From positions 1,674,001 to 1,738,000 of the forward strand of contig CP031518.1 of assembly GCA_017161305.1 (NCBI GenBank): a stretch of DNA of 64,000 bases, read 5' to 3'. Source of the stretch: Treponema ruminis. Lineage in GTDB: Bacteria; Spirochaetota; Spirochaetia; Treponematales; Treponemataceae. The position numbers and the translations under genes are program-made. Below the pieces are notes generated by a model. That model made no database searches. It was not told where the DNA came from and saw nothing but the letters and a program-made list of their open reading frames with translations. This document shows, piece by piece, positions 51,999 through 60,161 of the stretch (position 1 is the stretch's first letter; the number at the start of each line of letters is the position of its first letter).

Positions 51999-53177
51999 CT
52001 ATCTCAAATCGCTTACGCGTTCCATTGGTGAGAGGATTTCGGTAACACGGACACCGAAGTTTTCATCGATGACTACAACCTCACCCTTTGCGATTGGCTT
52101 GTGGTTTACAAGGATGTCAACAGGCTCACCGGCGAGTTTATCAAGCTCGATGATTGTACCTTCACCCATACCAAGGATGTCCTTGATCTGTTTTTTAGTA
52201 CGTCCGAGCTCTACGGTCATTTCCATGTTTACGTCCATGATAAGACCGATATTGCCCTGCTCCTGTGAAGTCGGGCCGCCTGCAAGATTCGGATACTGAA
52301 CGGCCTGAACATTTGGCATTGACATACCCATTGGCATTCCGCCCATCTGCATTCCACCGCCCATAGGCATTTGCATACCACCCATCGGCATACCTCCCAT
52401 CATAGGCTGCTGCTGGAATCCACCCATCTGCATTCCACCCATGGCAGCTCCCATACCACCCATCTGAGGAGCACCACCGGCAAGGTTTGCCATTGAAGCC
52501 ATATCGGCTGCGTTGAGGGCACCACCAGTAGCTGGAGCTGGATCAGGAGTACCGCCGCCAAGAGCTTTAGCAATTCCCTCGGCAACATCACTTGATACAG
52601 CTTCCCACAATGTATATGTTTGACCTTCAAGTGTCAACGGATAGCTGAACAAGGCGAATGTTCCCTGTGGGATTCGAACCATTGCTTTTGGCACATGTAC
52701 TGCCTCTGGAGGATTTGAAGCAAGTCCTGCGATTGAACTCAAATCAGTAATTTCTGAACCTGTGTGTGTTGAAATGAACTCACCGATTACAGAAAGAGCC
52801 ATATCGTCAAGCTCTGCATTTTCTTCTTTGTTTACAAGGCTTGTTACCTTCTGTGCGAACTCAGGAGCGAGCAAAACGAGGTGATCGCCTTTAAGTCCTG
52901 CATTGAAGTCAGCCATAACGGCAACGACCATTTCAGGAAGCTTAGCAAGAAGCTGATCCCGGTCCATTGCCTCGACAGTCGGCTCTCCGATTTCAAAAGT
53001 GCCTCCCGTCATGCCGTTTAAATTTGAGGCAACCTTGTCTTTGAGGCCGTCTGCAAATTTTCCGAGCGTTGCGGTATCTACATTAACATTGGAAGATGGA
53101 CCTGATGAGAGACCTCCAACATCAACGCCAGACAACAATGCGTCAATTTCGCTCTGTGATATTGTTCCATCACTCAT
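51999..53177 (-). CDS. fliY: Flagellar motor switch protein FliY (FliN-like)
   Basis: About 392 residues. An N-terminal CheY-P-binding-type segment (ISQSEIDALLSG) is followed by a CheC/CheX-like middle (about 50-200), a Met/Gly-rich linker (about 245-300), and a C-terminal SpoA/FliN domain (VNMEMTVELGRTKKQIKDILGMGEGTIIELDKLAGEPVDILVN). FliY replaces FliN in the switch of spirochaetes and Bacillus. The CheC phosphatase motif SxxxExxN reads SVIGEFIS, with Ser in place of Asn. ATG 53177 is preferred, with AAGGAGATGAATCTT upstream, and overlaps the fliM stop by 8 bp. Confidence 0.92.
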   Translation of the reverse strand: MSDGTISQSEIDALLSGVDVGGLSSGPSSNVNVDTATLGKFADGLKDKVASNLNGMTGGTFEIGEPTVEAMDRDQLLAKLPEMVVAVMADFNAGLKGDHLVLLAPEFAQKVTSLVNKEENAELDDMALSVIGEFISTHTGSEITDLSSIAGLASNPPEAVHVPKAMVRIPQGTFALFSYPLTLEGQTYTLWEAVSSDVAEGIAKALGGGTPDPAPATGGALNAADMASMANLAGGAPQMGGMGAAMGGMQMGGFQQQPMMGGMPMGGMQMPMGGGMQMGGMPMGMSMPNVQAVQYPNLAGGPTSQEQGNIGLIMDVNMEMTVELGRTKKQIKDILGMGEGTIIELDKLAGEPVDILVNHKPIAKGEVVVIDENFGVRVTEILSPMERVSDLR

Positions 53178-54204
53178 AAGATTCATCTCCTTCTACTGAC
53201 AATTCTTCGAATTCATCAGATTCACTCTGATCTATTTTTCCAATAACCTGAACAGCCATCTTTTTGCCGACGACACCTGGCTGACAGTAAAATTTCTTTT
53301 CGTTTCCAACGCTGAGAGTGAGCGGATCGCCTACCCTTACTGTAGAAAGCCGCACAACATCGCCCGCACGCAAAGCAAGAACTTCGCGGATTGGAAGATT
53401 GATTGTACCGATTTCTGCAACGACATCCATGTTGACATCGGAAAGTTTTTCCTTGAGGGTGCCGAGATACTGCGTTGTAGAACTTCTTCGTACAGAACTG
53501 AACCAGAACTGTGAAGAAAGTTTTGAAACAATAGGCTCAATCGTGAGGTAAGGAATACAGAAGTTCATCATACCCTCTTCCTCACCGATTTTTGTTTCCA
53601 AAGTTACAAGGACGACCATTTCTGAAGGAGGAACGATTGAAGCGAACTGTGGGTTGGTTTCAATCTGACCAAGTCGAGGACGCAAGTCGATTACCTGTGT
53701 CCAGGCCTCGCGCATGTTTGCAAGGATTCGAACAATGATTCCTTCCATTACAGACTGCTCGATATCAGTCAAATCACGGCTTACTTTTGCACCCTGACCT
53801 GTACCACCGAACAGACGGTCGATTACGCTGAATGTAATTGCCGGATCAATCTCAAGGACAGCGTTTCCTTTGAGAGGATCCATGTTGATTACAGCAAGCG
53901 TTGTTGGCGTAGGTATAGATCGGACGAACTCTTCGTAAGTAAGCTGATCGACCGAAGCTACATGGACATGAACCAATGAACGCAGCTGCGCTGAGAGACT
54001 TGTTGTTGTAAGTCGCGCAAAAGTTTCGTGCATAATCTGCACTGTACGGATTTGTTCCTTTGAGAATTTATCCGGACGCTTGAAGTCGTAAATCTTGATT
54101 TTGCGCGTGTCACTGACCGGCTTGAAATCATCTGCCCCGGAATCACCAGAGCTGATGGCTTGAAGCAATTGGTCAATTTCATCCTGTGACAGAACCTCGT
54201 TCAT
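53170..54204 (-). CDS. fliM: Flagellar motor switch protein FliM
   Basis: 344 residues. N-terminal CheY-binding peptide LSQDEIDQLLQAISSG (about 4-19), the middle CheC-like domain (QLTYEEFVRSIPTPTTLAVIN, IDRLFGGTG), and a C-terminal SpoA domain (INLPIREVLALRAGDVVRL). FliM links CheY-P binding with torque direction. It follows fliL by 51 nt. Confidence 0.96.
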   Translation of the reverse strand: MNEVLSQDEIDQLLQAISSGDSGADDFKPVSDTRKIKIYDFKRPDKFSKEQIRTVQIMHETFARLTTTSLSAQLRSLVHVHVASVDQLTYEEFVRSIPTPTTLAVINMDPLKGNAVLEIDPAITFSVIDRLFGGTGQGAKVSRDLTDIEQSVMEGIIVRILANMREAWTQVIDLRPRLGQIETNPQFASIVPPSEMVVLVTLETKIGEEEGMMNFCIPYLTIEPIVSKLSSQFWFSSVRRSSTTQYLGTLKEKLSDVNMDVVAEIGTINLPIREVLALRAGDVVRLSTVRVGDPLTLSVGNEKKFYCQPGVVGKKMAVQVIGKIDQSESDEFEELSVEGDESYE

Positions 54205-54255
54205 GTCTATCCTTCCACCTTTTTATTATTAAATCACCTATGCTTTTGGATTCAA

Positions 54256-54807
54256 CTATTGCTGAATTACGTCCATCTGCATGAAGCGAACATCCTTAAT
54301 CTTTGAAGAACTCAAAATGCTGTCATTGATAGCATTGCGGATTTCAATCTTGAGGTTTTCCTCATTTTGAGGCCGGAGTTCCTCTGCTGTCTTCTGTGTA
54401 AAGTATCGGCGTAAAAAGTCTTTAAGTTCAACAGTTCTCTGAGTAATTTCAGTAGAAGTTGCCTTGTCTTCCTTTTTGTAGCCAAGAACTACATCAACGC
54501 GTACAGAAGCAGGATTTGCTTCCATTGTGCGTGTCTGAATCAATCCAAGAGATGTGTACCAGTCAAGGATTTCCTTAGATGCAGTATATTCTTCTGTCAT
54601 TGGAATAGCGGCAGTTGTTCCAGTGTTGTTGCCGCCGACAATCTTCATTGTGATGACAACGACTGTAACGATAAGAATAATTGCAGCAAGACCGATAGCA
54701 ACCCATTTTAAAAGACCTGGAATAAGGAGGCCCTTTCCGCCTTTTGCAGGAGCAGCTCCGCCGTCTCCGCCTTCGTCTAATCCTAATCCTTCATCTTCGT
54801 CTGCCAT
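54256..54807 (-). CDS. fliL: Flagellar basal-body protein FliL
   Basis: 183 residues. One N-terminal membrane helix (WVAIGLAAIILIVTVVVITMKIV), then a periplasmic FliL domain ending in ELKDFLRRYFTQKTAEELRPQNEENLK. It associates with stators and basal body. An acidic, Gly-rich N-terminus (EDEGLGLDEGGDGG) precedes the helix. Confidence 0.92.
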   Translation of the reverse strand: MADEDEGLGLDEGGDGGAAPAKGGKGLLIPGLLKWVAIGLAAIILIVTVVVITMKIVGGNNTGTTAAIPMTEEYTASKEILDWYTSLGLIQTRTMEANPASVRVDVVLGYKKEDKATSTEITQRTVELKDFLRRYFTQKTAEELRPQNEENLKIEIRNAINDSILSSSKIKDVRFMQMDVIQQ

Positions 54808-54847
54808 AAAAAACTCCTTATCCTATTCCCATCAAAAAATGGTAGCA

Positions 54848-55588
54848 TTAAAAATGGCCTTCATCAAGAATGATGATGTCCACGCGGCGGTTGTACGCCT
54901 GGCCCTCTTTTGTCTCGTTGGAGAACATAGGCCTTGTATCTGCATATCCGGCAATTGAAAACTTCTGTTCATCAACTCCGAAATCTGACAGATAATGAAG
55001 AACATTTGCGGAACGTGCCGAAGAAAGCTCCCAGTTTGAAGGATAAAGCTCATTATCGACAGGCGTTGAATCCGTATGTCCCTCTATTCTAAATCTTCGG
55101 TTTTTTAGCTCCGAATCTTGAAAAAATTTCGATAATTTTAGAAGAATATCGCGGGTTTCATCGATATTTAAGACCGCACTGCCCTGCTCAAAGAAAACAT
55201 CAGAAGCCAGCGAGATGACGACACCGCGCTCATCACTTGAAATCGTGATTTTTGCTGATTTTACTTCCGGAGCAAAGAGGCTGACTGCCTTTTTCTTTGC
55301 GATTGAAAGTGACTTGCCTTTTTCTGCTGAAGGAAGGGCTGAAATATTGTTGCCCAGGTCAGCCAGCTTACCGGCAGCGAGGGACTGACCACCAGAAGTG
55401 ACCGGTGCCTCGATAGACTCGGTAGTGATTTGCAATGACTCCTGAATCTGCGCCAGAGCAGCCGTATCGACCTCTGAAGGGTCATACAACATGACGAAGA
55501 AGCAGAGCATGAGAGTAATCATATCACCATAAGTACCTTGCCAGGCGGTTGACGGTTTGGCAGGTTCCTTTTTTTCTTTCTTTGCCAT
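54848..55588 (-). CDS. motB: Flagellar stator protein MotB
   Basis: 246 residues. An N-terminal segment with the stator Asp (WQGTYGDMITLMLCFFVMLYD), where Asp22 is the proton/sodium-binding residue, then a C-terminal OmpA-like peptidoglycan-binding domain (FRIEGHTDSTPVDN, NWELSSARSANVLHYL, YADTRPMF). It is 23 nt after motA. Confidence 0.96.
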   Translation of the reverse strand: MAKKEKKEPAKPSTAWQGTYGDMITLMLCFFVMLYDPSEVDTAALAQIQESLQITTESIEAPVTSGGQSLAAGKLADLGNNISALPSAEKGKSLSIAKKKAVSLFAPEVKSAKITISSDERGVVISLASDVFFEQGSAVLNIDETRDILLKLSKFFQDSELKNRRFRIEGHTDSTPVDNELYPSNWELSSARSANVLHYLSDFGVDEQKFSIAGYADTRPMFSNETKEGQAYNRRVDIIILDEGHF

Positions 55589-55611
55589 TATTCAGTCCTT
55601 AATTGCAAATA

Positions 55612-56394
55612 CTAATCCTTGAGAACATCCGGCTCAATAATCTTACGAGTTTTCGGATCAAGATATGTGAGGAGCTTCAAAGCAAGGATTCGAGGGTTGT
55701 CACCAGCCTGAATTGAAAGGACGCCCTCAATAATCATTTCCATTGTTGACATTTCGTCTGAGTTCTGTGCGGCAAGCTTGTTGGCAAAAGGAGCAACGAG
55801 CCAGTTTGCAAGCATAGAACCGTAAAGTGTTGTAATCAAAGCGACAGCCATGTTAGGACCGAGGGAGCTTTTATCTTCCAAGTTGTTCAACATACCAATC
55901 AAACCAATAACCGTACCCAACATACCAAAACCCGGACCGTAACCAGCCCATGCGTTGATGACTCCGATCCAGCTCATGTGCCGGGCTTCGGCGGCACTCA
56001 TTTCGTTTTCCATAATCGTACGGATAACGTTGCCGTCCGTACCATCGACTACCATTCGCAGGCCTTCCTTCATAAAGGCACTGTCCAAATCATCAAGACC
56101 TTCTTCAAGAGCAAGAATACCTTCGCGGCGGGCCTTCTCGGAAAGCGCGACCATGTTCTGAATCAGCGTTTTTTCACCATAATCATGGGTTTTAAGCGCT
56201 CGTCCCATGATTTTGAACAAACCAAGAGCCTGTTTGAGCGGGGCGACGATGAACAAAGCCATGTACGAACCACCGACCGTTACGAAGACTGACGGAATAT
56301 CAATGATACCACCGATTGAACCACCTGATGTAACGACACCGAGGCCGATAGCAACCGTACCACCGATAAGACCAATTATTGTAGCTATATCCAT
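55612..56394 (-). CDS. motA: Flagellar stator protein MotA
   Basis: 260 residues with four membrane segments and the MotA loops (EKARREGILALEEGLDD, GTDGNVIRTIMENEM) and WAGYGPGFGMLGTVIGLIGMLNN. With MotB it forms the ion channel that drives periplasmic flagella. It is 35 nt after flbD. Confidence 0.96.
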   Translation of the reverse strand: MDIATIIGLIGGTVAIGLGVVTSGGSIGGIIDIPSVFVTVGGSYMALFIVAPLKQALGLFKIMGRALKTHDYGEKTLIQNMVALSEKARREGILALEEGLDDLDSAFMKEGLRMVVDGTDGNVIRTIMENEMSAAEARHMSWIGVINAWAGYGPGFGMLGTVIGLIGMLNNLEDKSSLGPNMAVALITTLYGSMLANWLVAPFANKLAAQNSDEMSTMEMIIEGVLSIQAGDNPRILALKLLTYLDPKTRKIIEPDVLKD

Positions 56395-56429
56395 ATTCTT
56401 GCTCCTACAATTTTCTATTTATATGCTTT

Positions 56430-56627
56430 TTATATTTCAAGGGCATTGACGCCGATTTGCCTGCGGTATGAGACAATCCGGTCAATAACTTCCTGAGGTT
56501 TGTCCTTTATCACGATTTTTTTGCCAGAAAAGAATGTAACCGTAAGGTCAGGATTCTGCTCCATGCTCTCAATCATGTGCGGATTAATCCAGTAAGTTGT
56601 TCCATCTAGTTTTGTTACAGGAATCAT
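56430..56627 (-). CDS. flbD: FlbD family protein
   Basis: 65 residues: IPVTKLDGTTYWINPHMIESMEQNPDLTVTFFSGKK, the classic FlbD pattern (KLNG..f.lNp.lIe.iE..PDT.itl.nGkk). A small protein of unknown biochemical role at flagellar loci. ATG 56627 is used, with GGGTGGGGG upstream. It is first in this run, with a sigma-28-like promoter about 110 bp upstream. Confidence 0.92.
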   Translation of the reverse strand: MIPVTKLDGTTYWINPHMIESMEQNPDLTVTFFSGKKIVIKDKPQEVIDRIVSYRRQIGVNALEI

Positions 56628-56649
56628 TCCCCCACCCCGTAAGAAAAAC

Positions 56650-56696
56650 ACTTTAAATATTATTTATTTTACAACAAACAGCAGAATATTTAAAGT
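56650..56696. promoter_or_regulatory. Perfect 12-bp inverted repeat in the flbD leader
   Basis: ACTTTAAATATT (56650-56661) and AATATTTAAAGT (56685-56696) are exact inverse copies separated by 23 nt. Arm centres are 35 bp apart. It lies between the predicted start of transcription and flbD. It could be an operator or a weak A/U-rich hairpin; in the minus direction GTGTTTTTCTT follows, so a weak terminator is another reading. Confidence 0.6.
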
Positions 56697-56738
56697 ATTT
56701 TTTTCAGTGCACTTCGCACCTATTCTCTATCGTTATAA

Positions 56739-56765
56739 TTATCGGAAAACTATTTTTTTTTATTA
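56739..56765 (-). promoter_or_regulatory. Candidate sigma-28 promoter of the motor operon
   Basis: Minus strand: TAAT, N15, TCCGATAA, close to the sigma-28 consensus TAAA-N15-GCCGATAA (one mismatch in each box). The -35 overlaps the hemW stop codon. Expected +1 at about 56732. Confidence 0.6.
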
Positions 56766-57986
56766 GTCTAAAAGTTCTTCAAGAAAACGGTTTAACAAAA
56801 GAATTCCCCGGCGGTTCAGGAAATAGCATTTATCGCCGCCCGGAAGGGACTTTTCAGCAGCAAGGCGATTCTTCTTCCAGCGTGCAAAAATGCCGGTCCC
56901 ATCATCGGCACCCAGCCGCTCAGCAAGGGACTTTCCGAACCGTTTTTTATAGTCCGAAGACAAAAGCCCGCCAAGCTGACGGAAACCCAGCATCATGAAT
57001 TCAAATTCAAGGGTCTCCTGGTCAAGATTTTCGATATTGCGCTTTAAAAAAGAAAGATTTTTTGCTGATGAAGCGGTTTCTTCCTCCACACCCTTAATAT
57101 AGGCGGGAATCGAAAGGCTGTTAGTCCACCTTATGGCAGATTTTTCATCAAAATCATAAATCGTACCGCTGGCCCCGGAACCTATGCCAACGTAATTTTC
57201 CTGCTTCCAGTAGGCGGAATTGTGTCTTGCCTCAAAGCCCTTTCTGGCAAAATTTGAGACTTCATACTGGCAAAAGCCAAGTTTTTCAAGGATATTCCGC
57301 CCCTTAAGCCACATCCGGTCAGCTTTTTCGTATGAGAATTTTATTTTTCCATCTTCGATCTTCTTCCATAATGGCGTATTTTCTTCGATGGTAAGAGTGT
57401 AAAGGGAAACATGGTCGATTTTTGGATATTTTGTGAGGATTTCAAACTGCTTTTCAAAGGATTTATAAGTATGACGGGGAAGTCCTGCGATAAAATCCAC
57501 GGAAAGCCTGCCATCCCAGTAATTTTTTAAATTTTCAAGGGCCCTTTCAATGATTTCAAGGCTGGATCCACGGTTAACTGCCTGCAAAGCCCTGTCGTCA
57601 AGGGCCTGGACTCCCATTGAAAGCCTGTTGACCCCGGATTTCCGGCAGGCCTCAAGAAATTCCCTGCTAACATCATCAGGATTCATTTCAAGGGTGACTT
57701 CGGCATCATTTTCAAGGCCGGCAGAATCCTTTATTCCGGAAAAGAGCTTTGAAATCTGAAGTGGAGACAAAAGGCTTGGAGTTCCGCCTCCGACATAGAC
57801 CGTACGCCATTTTTTTATCCCGTAGAAATCAGCGTAAATTTTTGATTCTTTTATGAGGGCAGAAATGTAGGAATCAGAAAGGTTGTTGCTCTTCCCCACG
57901 CGGTCCCTCTCGCCTATGCTGAAAAAATCACAGTAGTCGCACTTTTTTTTGCAAAAGGGAATATGAATGTAAAGGGAAGAATTCAT
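56763..57986 (-). CDS. hemW: Radical SAM haem chaperone / coproporphyrinogen oxidase-like HemW
   Basis: 407 residues. IHIPFCKKKCDYCDFF holds the CX3CX2C that binds the 4Fe-4S cluster (about 10-23). GGGTPSLLSPLQI, NRLSMGVQALDD, DFIAGLP, and a C-terminal HemN-like domain follow (LEFEFMMLGFRQLGGL). HemN-family proteins in bacteria without full haem synthesis are usually HemW, a haem chaperone. It is 30 nt after lepB and in the same direction. Confidence 0.88.
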   Translation of the reverse strand: MNSSLYIHIPFCKKKCDYCDFFSIGERDRVGKSNNLSDSYISALIKESKIYADFYGIKKWRTVYVGGGTPSLLSPLQISKLFSGIKDSAGLENDAEVTLEMNPDDVSREFLEACRKSGVNRLSMGVQALDDRALQAVNRGSSLEIIERALENLKNYWDGRLSVDFIAGLPRHTYKSFEKQFEILTKYPKIDHVSLYTLTIEENTPLWKKIEDGKIKFSYEKADRMWLKGRNILEKLGFCQYEVSNFARKGFEARHNSAYWKQENYVGIGSGASGTIYDFDEKSAIRWTNSLSIPAYIKGVEEETASSAKNLSFLKRNIENLDQETLEFEFMMLGFRQLGGLLSSDYKKRFGKSLAERLGADDGTGIFARWKKNRLAAEKSLPGGDKCYFLNRRGILLLNRFLEELLD

Positions 57987-58016
57987 AAGATAATCTCTCC
58001 GGAGAAAGCAGAACTT

Positions 58017-58715
58017 CTACAGAAAAGAGAATTTATTGAAAGGAAAATAAAGCACTAGAGCCTTTCCCAGGATTGAACTGTGCTTAACCGGCCCCCAGAT
58101 GCGTGAGTCCGCAGAAGAAAGACGGTCATCGCCAAGAACGAAATATTCGTCATCAGCAAGCTTAATCTGAGAAATTGAAGCCCTAGCGCCCAAATCAGAA
58201 TCCCAAAGGGCTGGCGGAACCAGGATTTTCGCATTGTAGCGGGAATTTGTAAGCTCAAACTCTGTAAGGAAATGATTCTGACCGGCAGGCTTAATGAAAA
58301 CGACGTAGCGGTCAATATAAATAGTGTCACCCGGAAGACCGACGACACGGCGTAGGACAGGACGTGTGCCTGAAACAGGATTTTCCTCAAAGGGCTGCCA
58401 CTTGTGGACGGTGACGAAAAGTGAAATAGTACGCAAAATACGCTTTACGGGAGACATTTTGCCGTCTTTGTAATTCTGAAGGAGGATTACGTCTCCCCTC
58501 TCAGGATTTTTTAAAAGCGGACTGACAAATTCATAGCTGCCGGCCGGAATATCAGGCGACATGGAATCAGATTTATTCGCAACCGGGAAAATAATAAAAG
58601 TCATGAAAAGAGAAACCAGAACAAAGAAAAGAAGAACGATTCCGGCAACAGAAAAAATCTTGTGATAAAGCTCCCGCCTCATCTTGTATGAAATTGCGTA
58701 AATATTTTTTTCCAT
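58017..58715 (-). CDS. lepB: Signal peptidase I with Arg at the usual general-base position
   Basis: 232 residues. Cleaves Sec signal peptides at the outer face of the membrane. One membrane segment (about 20-45) is followed by box B SDSMSPDIPAG with catalytic Ser51, box C GDVILLQ, box D LRRVVGLPGDTI and box E GDDRLSSADSRIWGPV. In E. coli box D is IKRAVGLPGD, with Lys145 as the base; here the aligned residue is Arg122. A Lys-Arg pair sits earlier (91-92). The coding sequence starts at ATG 58715, exactly 6 nt after a -10, so it may be leaderless. Confidence 0.9.
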   Translation of the reverse strand: MEKNIYAISYKMRRELYHKIFSVAGIVLLFFVLVSLFMTFIIFPVANKSDSMSPDIPAGSYEFVSPLLKNPERGDVILLQNYKDGKMSPVKRILRTISLFVTVHKWQPFEENPVSGTRPVLRRVVGLPGDTIYIDRYVVFIKPAGQNHFLTEFELTNSRYNAKILVPPALWDSDLGARASISQIKLADDEYFVLGDDRLSSADSRIWGPVKHSSILGKALVLYFPFNKFSFL

Positions 58716-58721
58716 ATAGAT

Positions 58722-58773
58722 AGAATAGCAGATTTATGAAACCGTTGCAAATCAAAGTTTTTATGATTATAAT
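58722..58773. promoter_or_regulatory. Bidirectional promoter sharing one -35 (lepB and smpB)
   Basis: The palindromic TTGCAA at 58745-58750 serves both strands. Plus: TTGCAA, 17 nt, TATAAT (58768-58773), 9 nt to smpB ATG. Minus: TTGCAA, 17 nt, TATTCT (58727-58722), 6 nt to lepB ATG. Both spacers are the optimum 17 nt. Neither gene has a Shine-Dalgarno sequence. Confidence 0.78.
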
Positions 58774-58782
58774 AGTAAAGAT

Positions 58783-59244
58783 ATGGGCGAAAATGTAAAA
58801 ATTATTGCACAGAATAAAAAAGCTCGCTTCAATTATTTTATCGAAGAATCTTACGAATGCGGCCTTGAGCTGGAAGGCACAGAGGTCAAATCCGTAAAGG
58901 CAGGCAATGTGTCCTTTGCCGATTCTTTTGCCGAAATTATAAATGGCGAAGTGTGGATGCGAAACTTCCACATCTCAGAGTATAAATTTTCTTCCGTCTT
59001 CAATCACGATCCGGACAGAAAAAAACGGCTTCTTCTCCACAAGGAAGAAATCAAGCGGCTTCAGCGGAAGGTCGATGAAAAGGGATTCACCCTCGTTCCG
59101 CTGGATTTCTATTTAAAAAACGGCCGGGTCAAGCTCACCCTCGGAGTCTGTAAGGGTAAAAAACTTTATGACAAGCGGGAAACAATCAAGCAGCGTGACC
59201 TGGACAGGGACATGGCCAGGGATTTCCGAAAAGATTTGTCTTAA
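58783..59244 (+). CDS. smpB: SsrA-binding protein SmpB
   Basis: 153 residues. Brings tmRNA to stalled ribosomes. KARFNYFIEESYECGLELEGTEVKSVKAGNVSFADSFA, MRNFHISEY, RKKRLLLHKEEIKRL, and the basic C-terminal tail DKRETIKQRDLDRDMARDF are all present. No Shine-Dalgarno precedes ATG 58783; the predicted message start is about 3 nt upstream. tmRNA is not in the window. Confidence 0.96.
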   Translation: MGENVKIIAQNKKARFNYFIEESYECGLELEGTEVKSVKAGNVSFADSFAEIINGEVWMRNFHISEYKFSSVFNHDPDRKKRLLLHKEEIKRLQRKVDEKGFTLVPLDFYLKNGRVKLTLGVCKGKKLYDKRETIKQRDLDRDMARDFRKDLS

Positions 59245-59273
59245 TCAGCTCGGATTTCAGTCGGGAACAAAAT

Positions 59274-60161
59274 TTGAAGAATCTGCATTTTAAAAGTTGG
59301 CTTTTAGCCCTCAGCATTTTGATTCTTTCTCCTCTTTCAGCTTTGCACGCCGAAGACCTTCTGGTTGACTATTACGGCGTGGTCTCAGCGTCTTCCGACA
59401 CAAACATGCTCAAAATGGCCCAAGACGTTTTCTACACCCAGCTCAAGTCAATCGACGGCATTATCGTAGACGACAAGCGCCCCGACATCAGCAAGGCCGC
59501 TTCAGAAGTTCCCCTTTTTATCAAGACAAACGCCAAAATCTACTTCTACGCCGAAATTTCCGATGAAAAAACAGATGCAGGTCAGACTCTCTGGAACTGC
59601 CGCTTTAACGCCGTCACTTCTTCAGACGGAATAACTCACACAGCCACCGAAAATTACGAGTCCTACTACAAAATTCTGGTTGGCGCCAAAAACGCAATCG
59701 AAAAAGTTCTTTCAGATTTAAAAGAGCCGGATCCTCAATTTGCATCCGCCGACAAAGACAATATTGCGGCTGATTTCAAAACCGGCGTTGACATAGAATC
59801 CCTGGCAGGAACATGGAGCGGAGAGCCTTTCGCAGACAAAATAATCATCCTGCGCGGCGGAAGAGGCTTCGTCATCTTTAAGAACGGAGCAACAATGAAC
59901 ATCAAGATTTCAGTCAAAAAAGCTGTAATCGACGGCAGGAGTACAAATCTTGAGATTGCCCAGGTCGGAAAGTCAAACGCTTCATTCTTCCCTGAGCTTT
60001 CACGCGAGCAGGCCCTTGCATGTGCGGCAAAAGCAGCCCCAATCACATGGAATTTCGCCCTCACCTCAGCAGATACCCTCGAGGGCATAAAAAATACCGT
60101 CATCCCAACGAATGACGGTACGGAACAAGGCACAGTAAACTCAAGCTGGACCAGACGTTAG
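59274..60161 (+). CDS. Periplasmic protein, unknown function
   Basis: 295 residues from a TTG start at 59274 (no good ribosome site; translation may be coupled to smpB, 29 nt upstream). Signal peptide (WLLALSILILSPLSALHA), then a TolB-like N-terminal part (DVFYTQLKSIDGIIVDDKRPDI) and a beta-rich domain with LAGTWSGEPFADKIIILRGGRGFVIFKNGATMNIKI. It overlaps the TsaC-like gene end-on by 4 bp. No family is recognised. Confidence 0.75.
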   Translation: MKNLHFKSWLLALSILILSPLSALHAEDLLVDYYGVVSASSDTNMLKMAQDVFYTQLKSIDGIIVDDKRPDISKAASEVPLFIKTNAKIYFYAEISDEKTDAGQTLWNCRFNAVTSSDGITHTATENYESYYKILVGAKNAIEKVLSDLKEPDPQFASADKDNIAADFKTGVDIESLAGTWSGEPFADKIIILRGGRGFVIFKNGATMNIKISVKKAVIDGRSTNLEIAQVGKSNASFFPELSREQALACAAKAAPITWNFALTSADTLEGIKNTVIPTNDGTEQGTVNSSWTRR

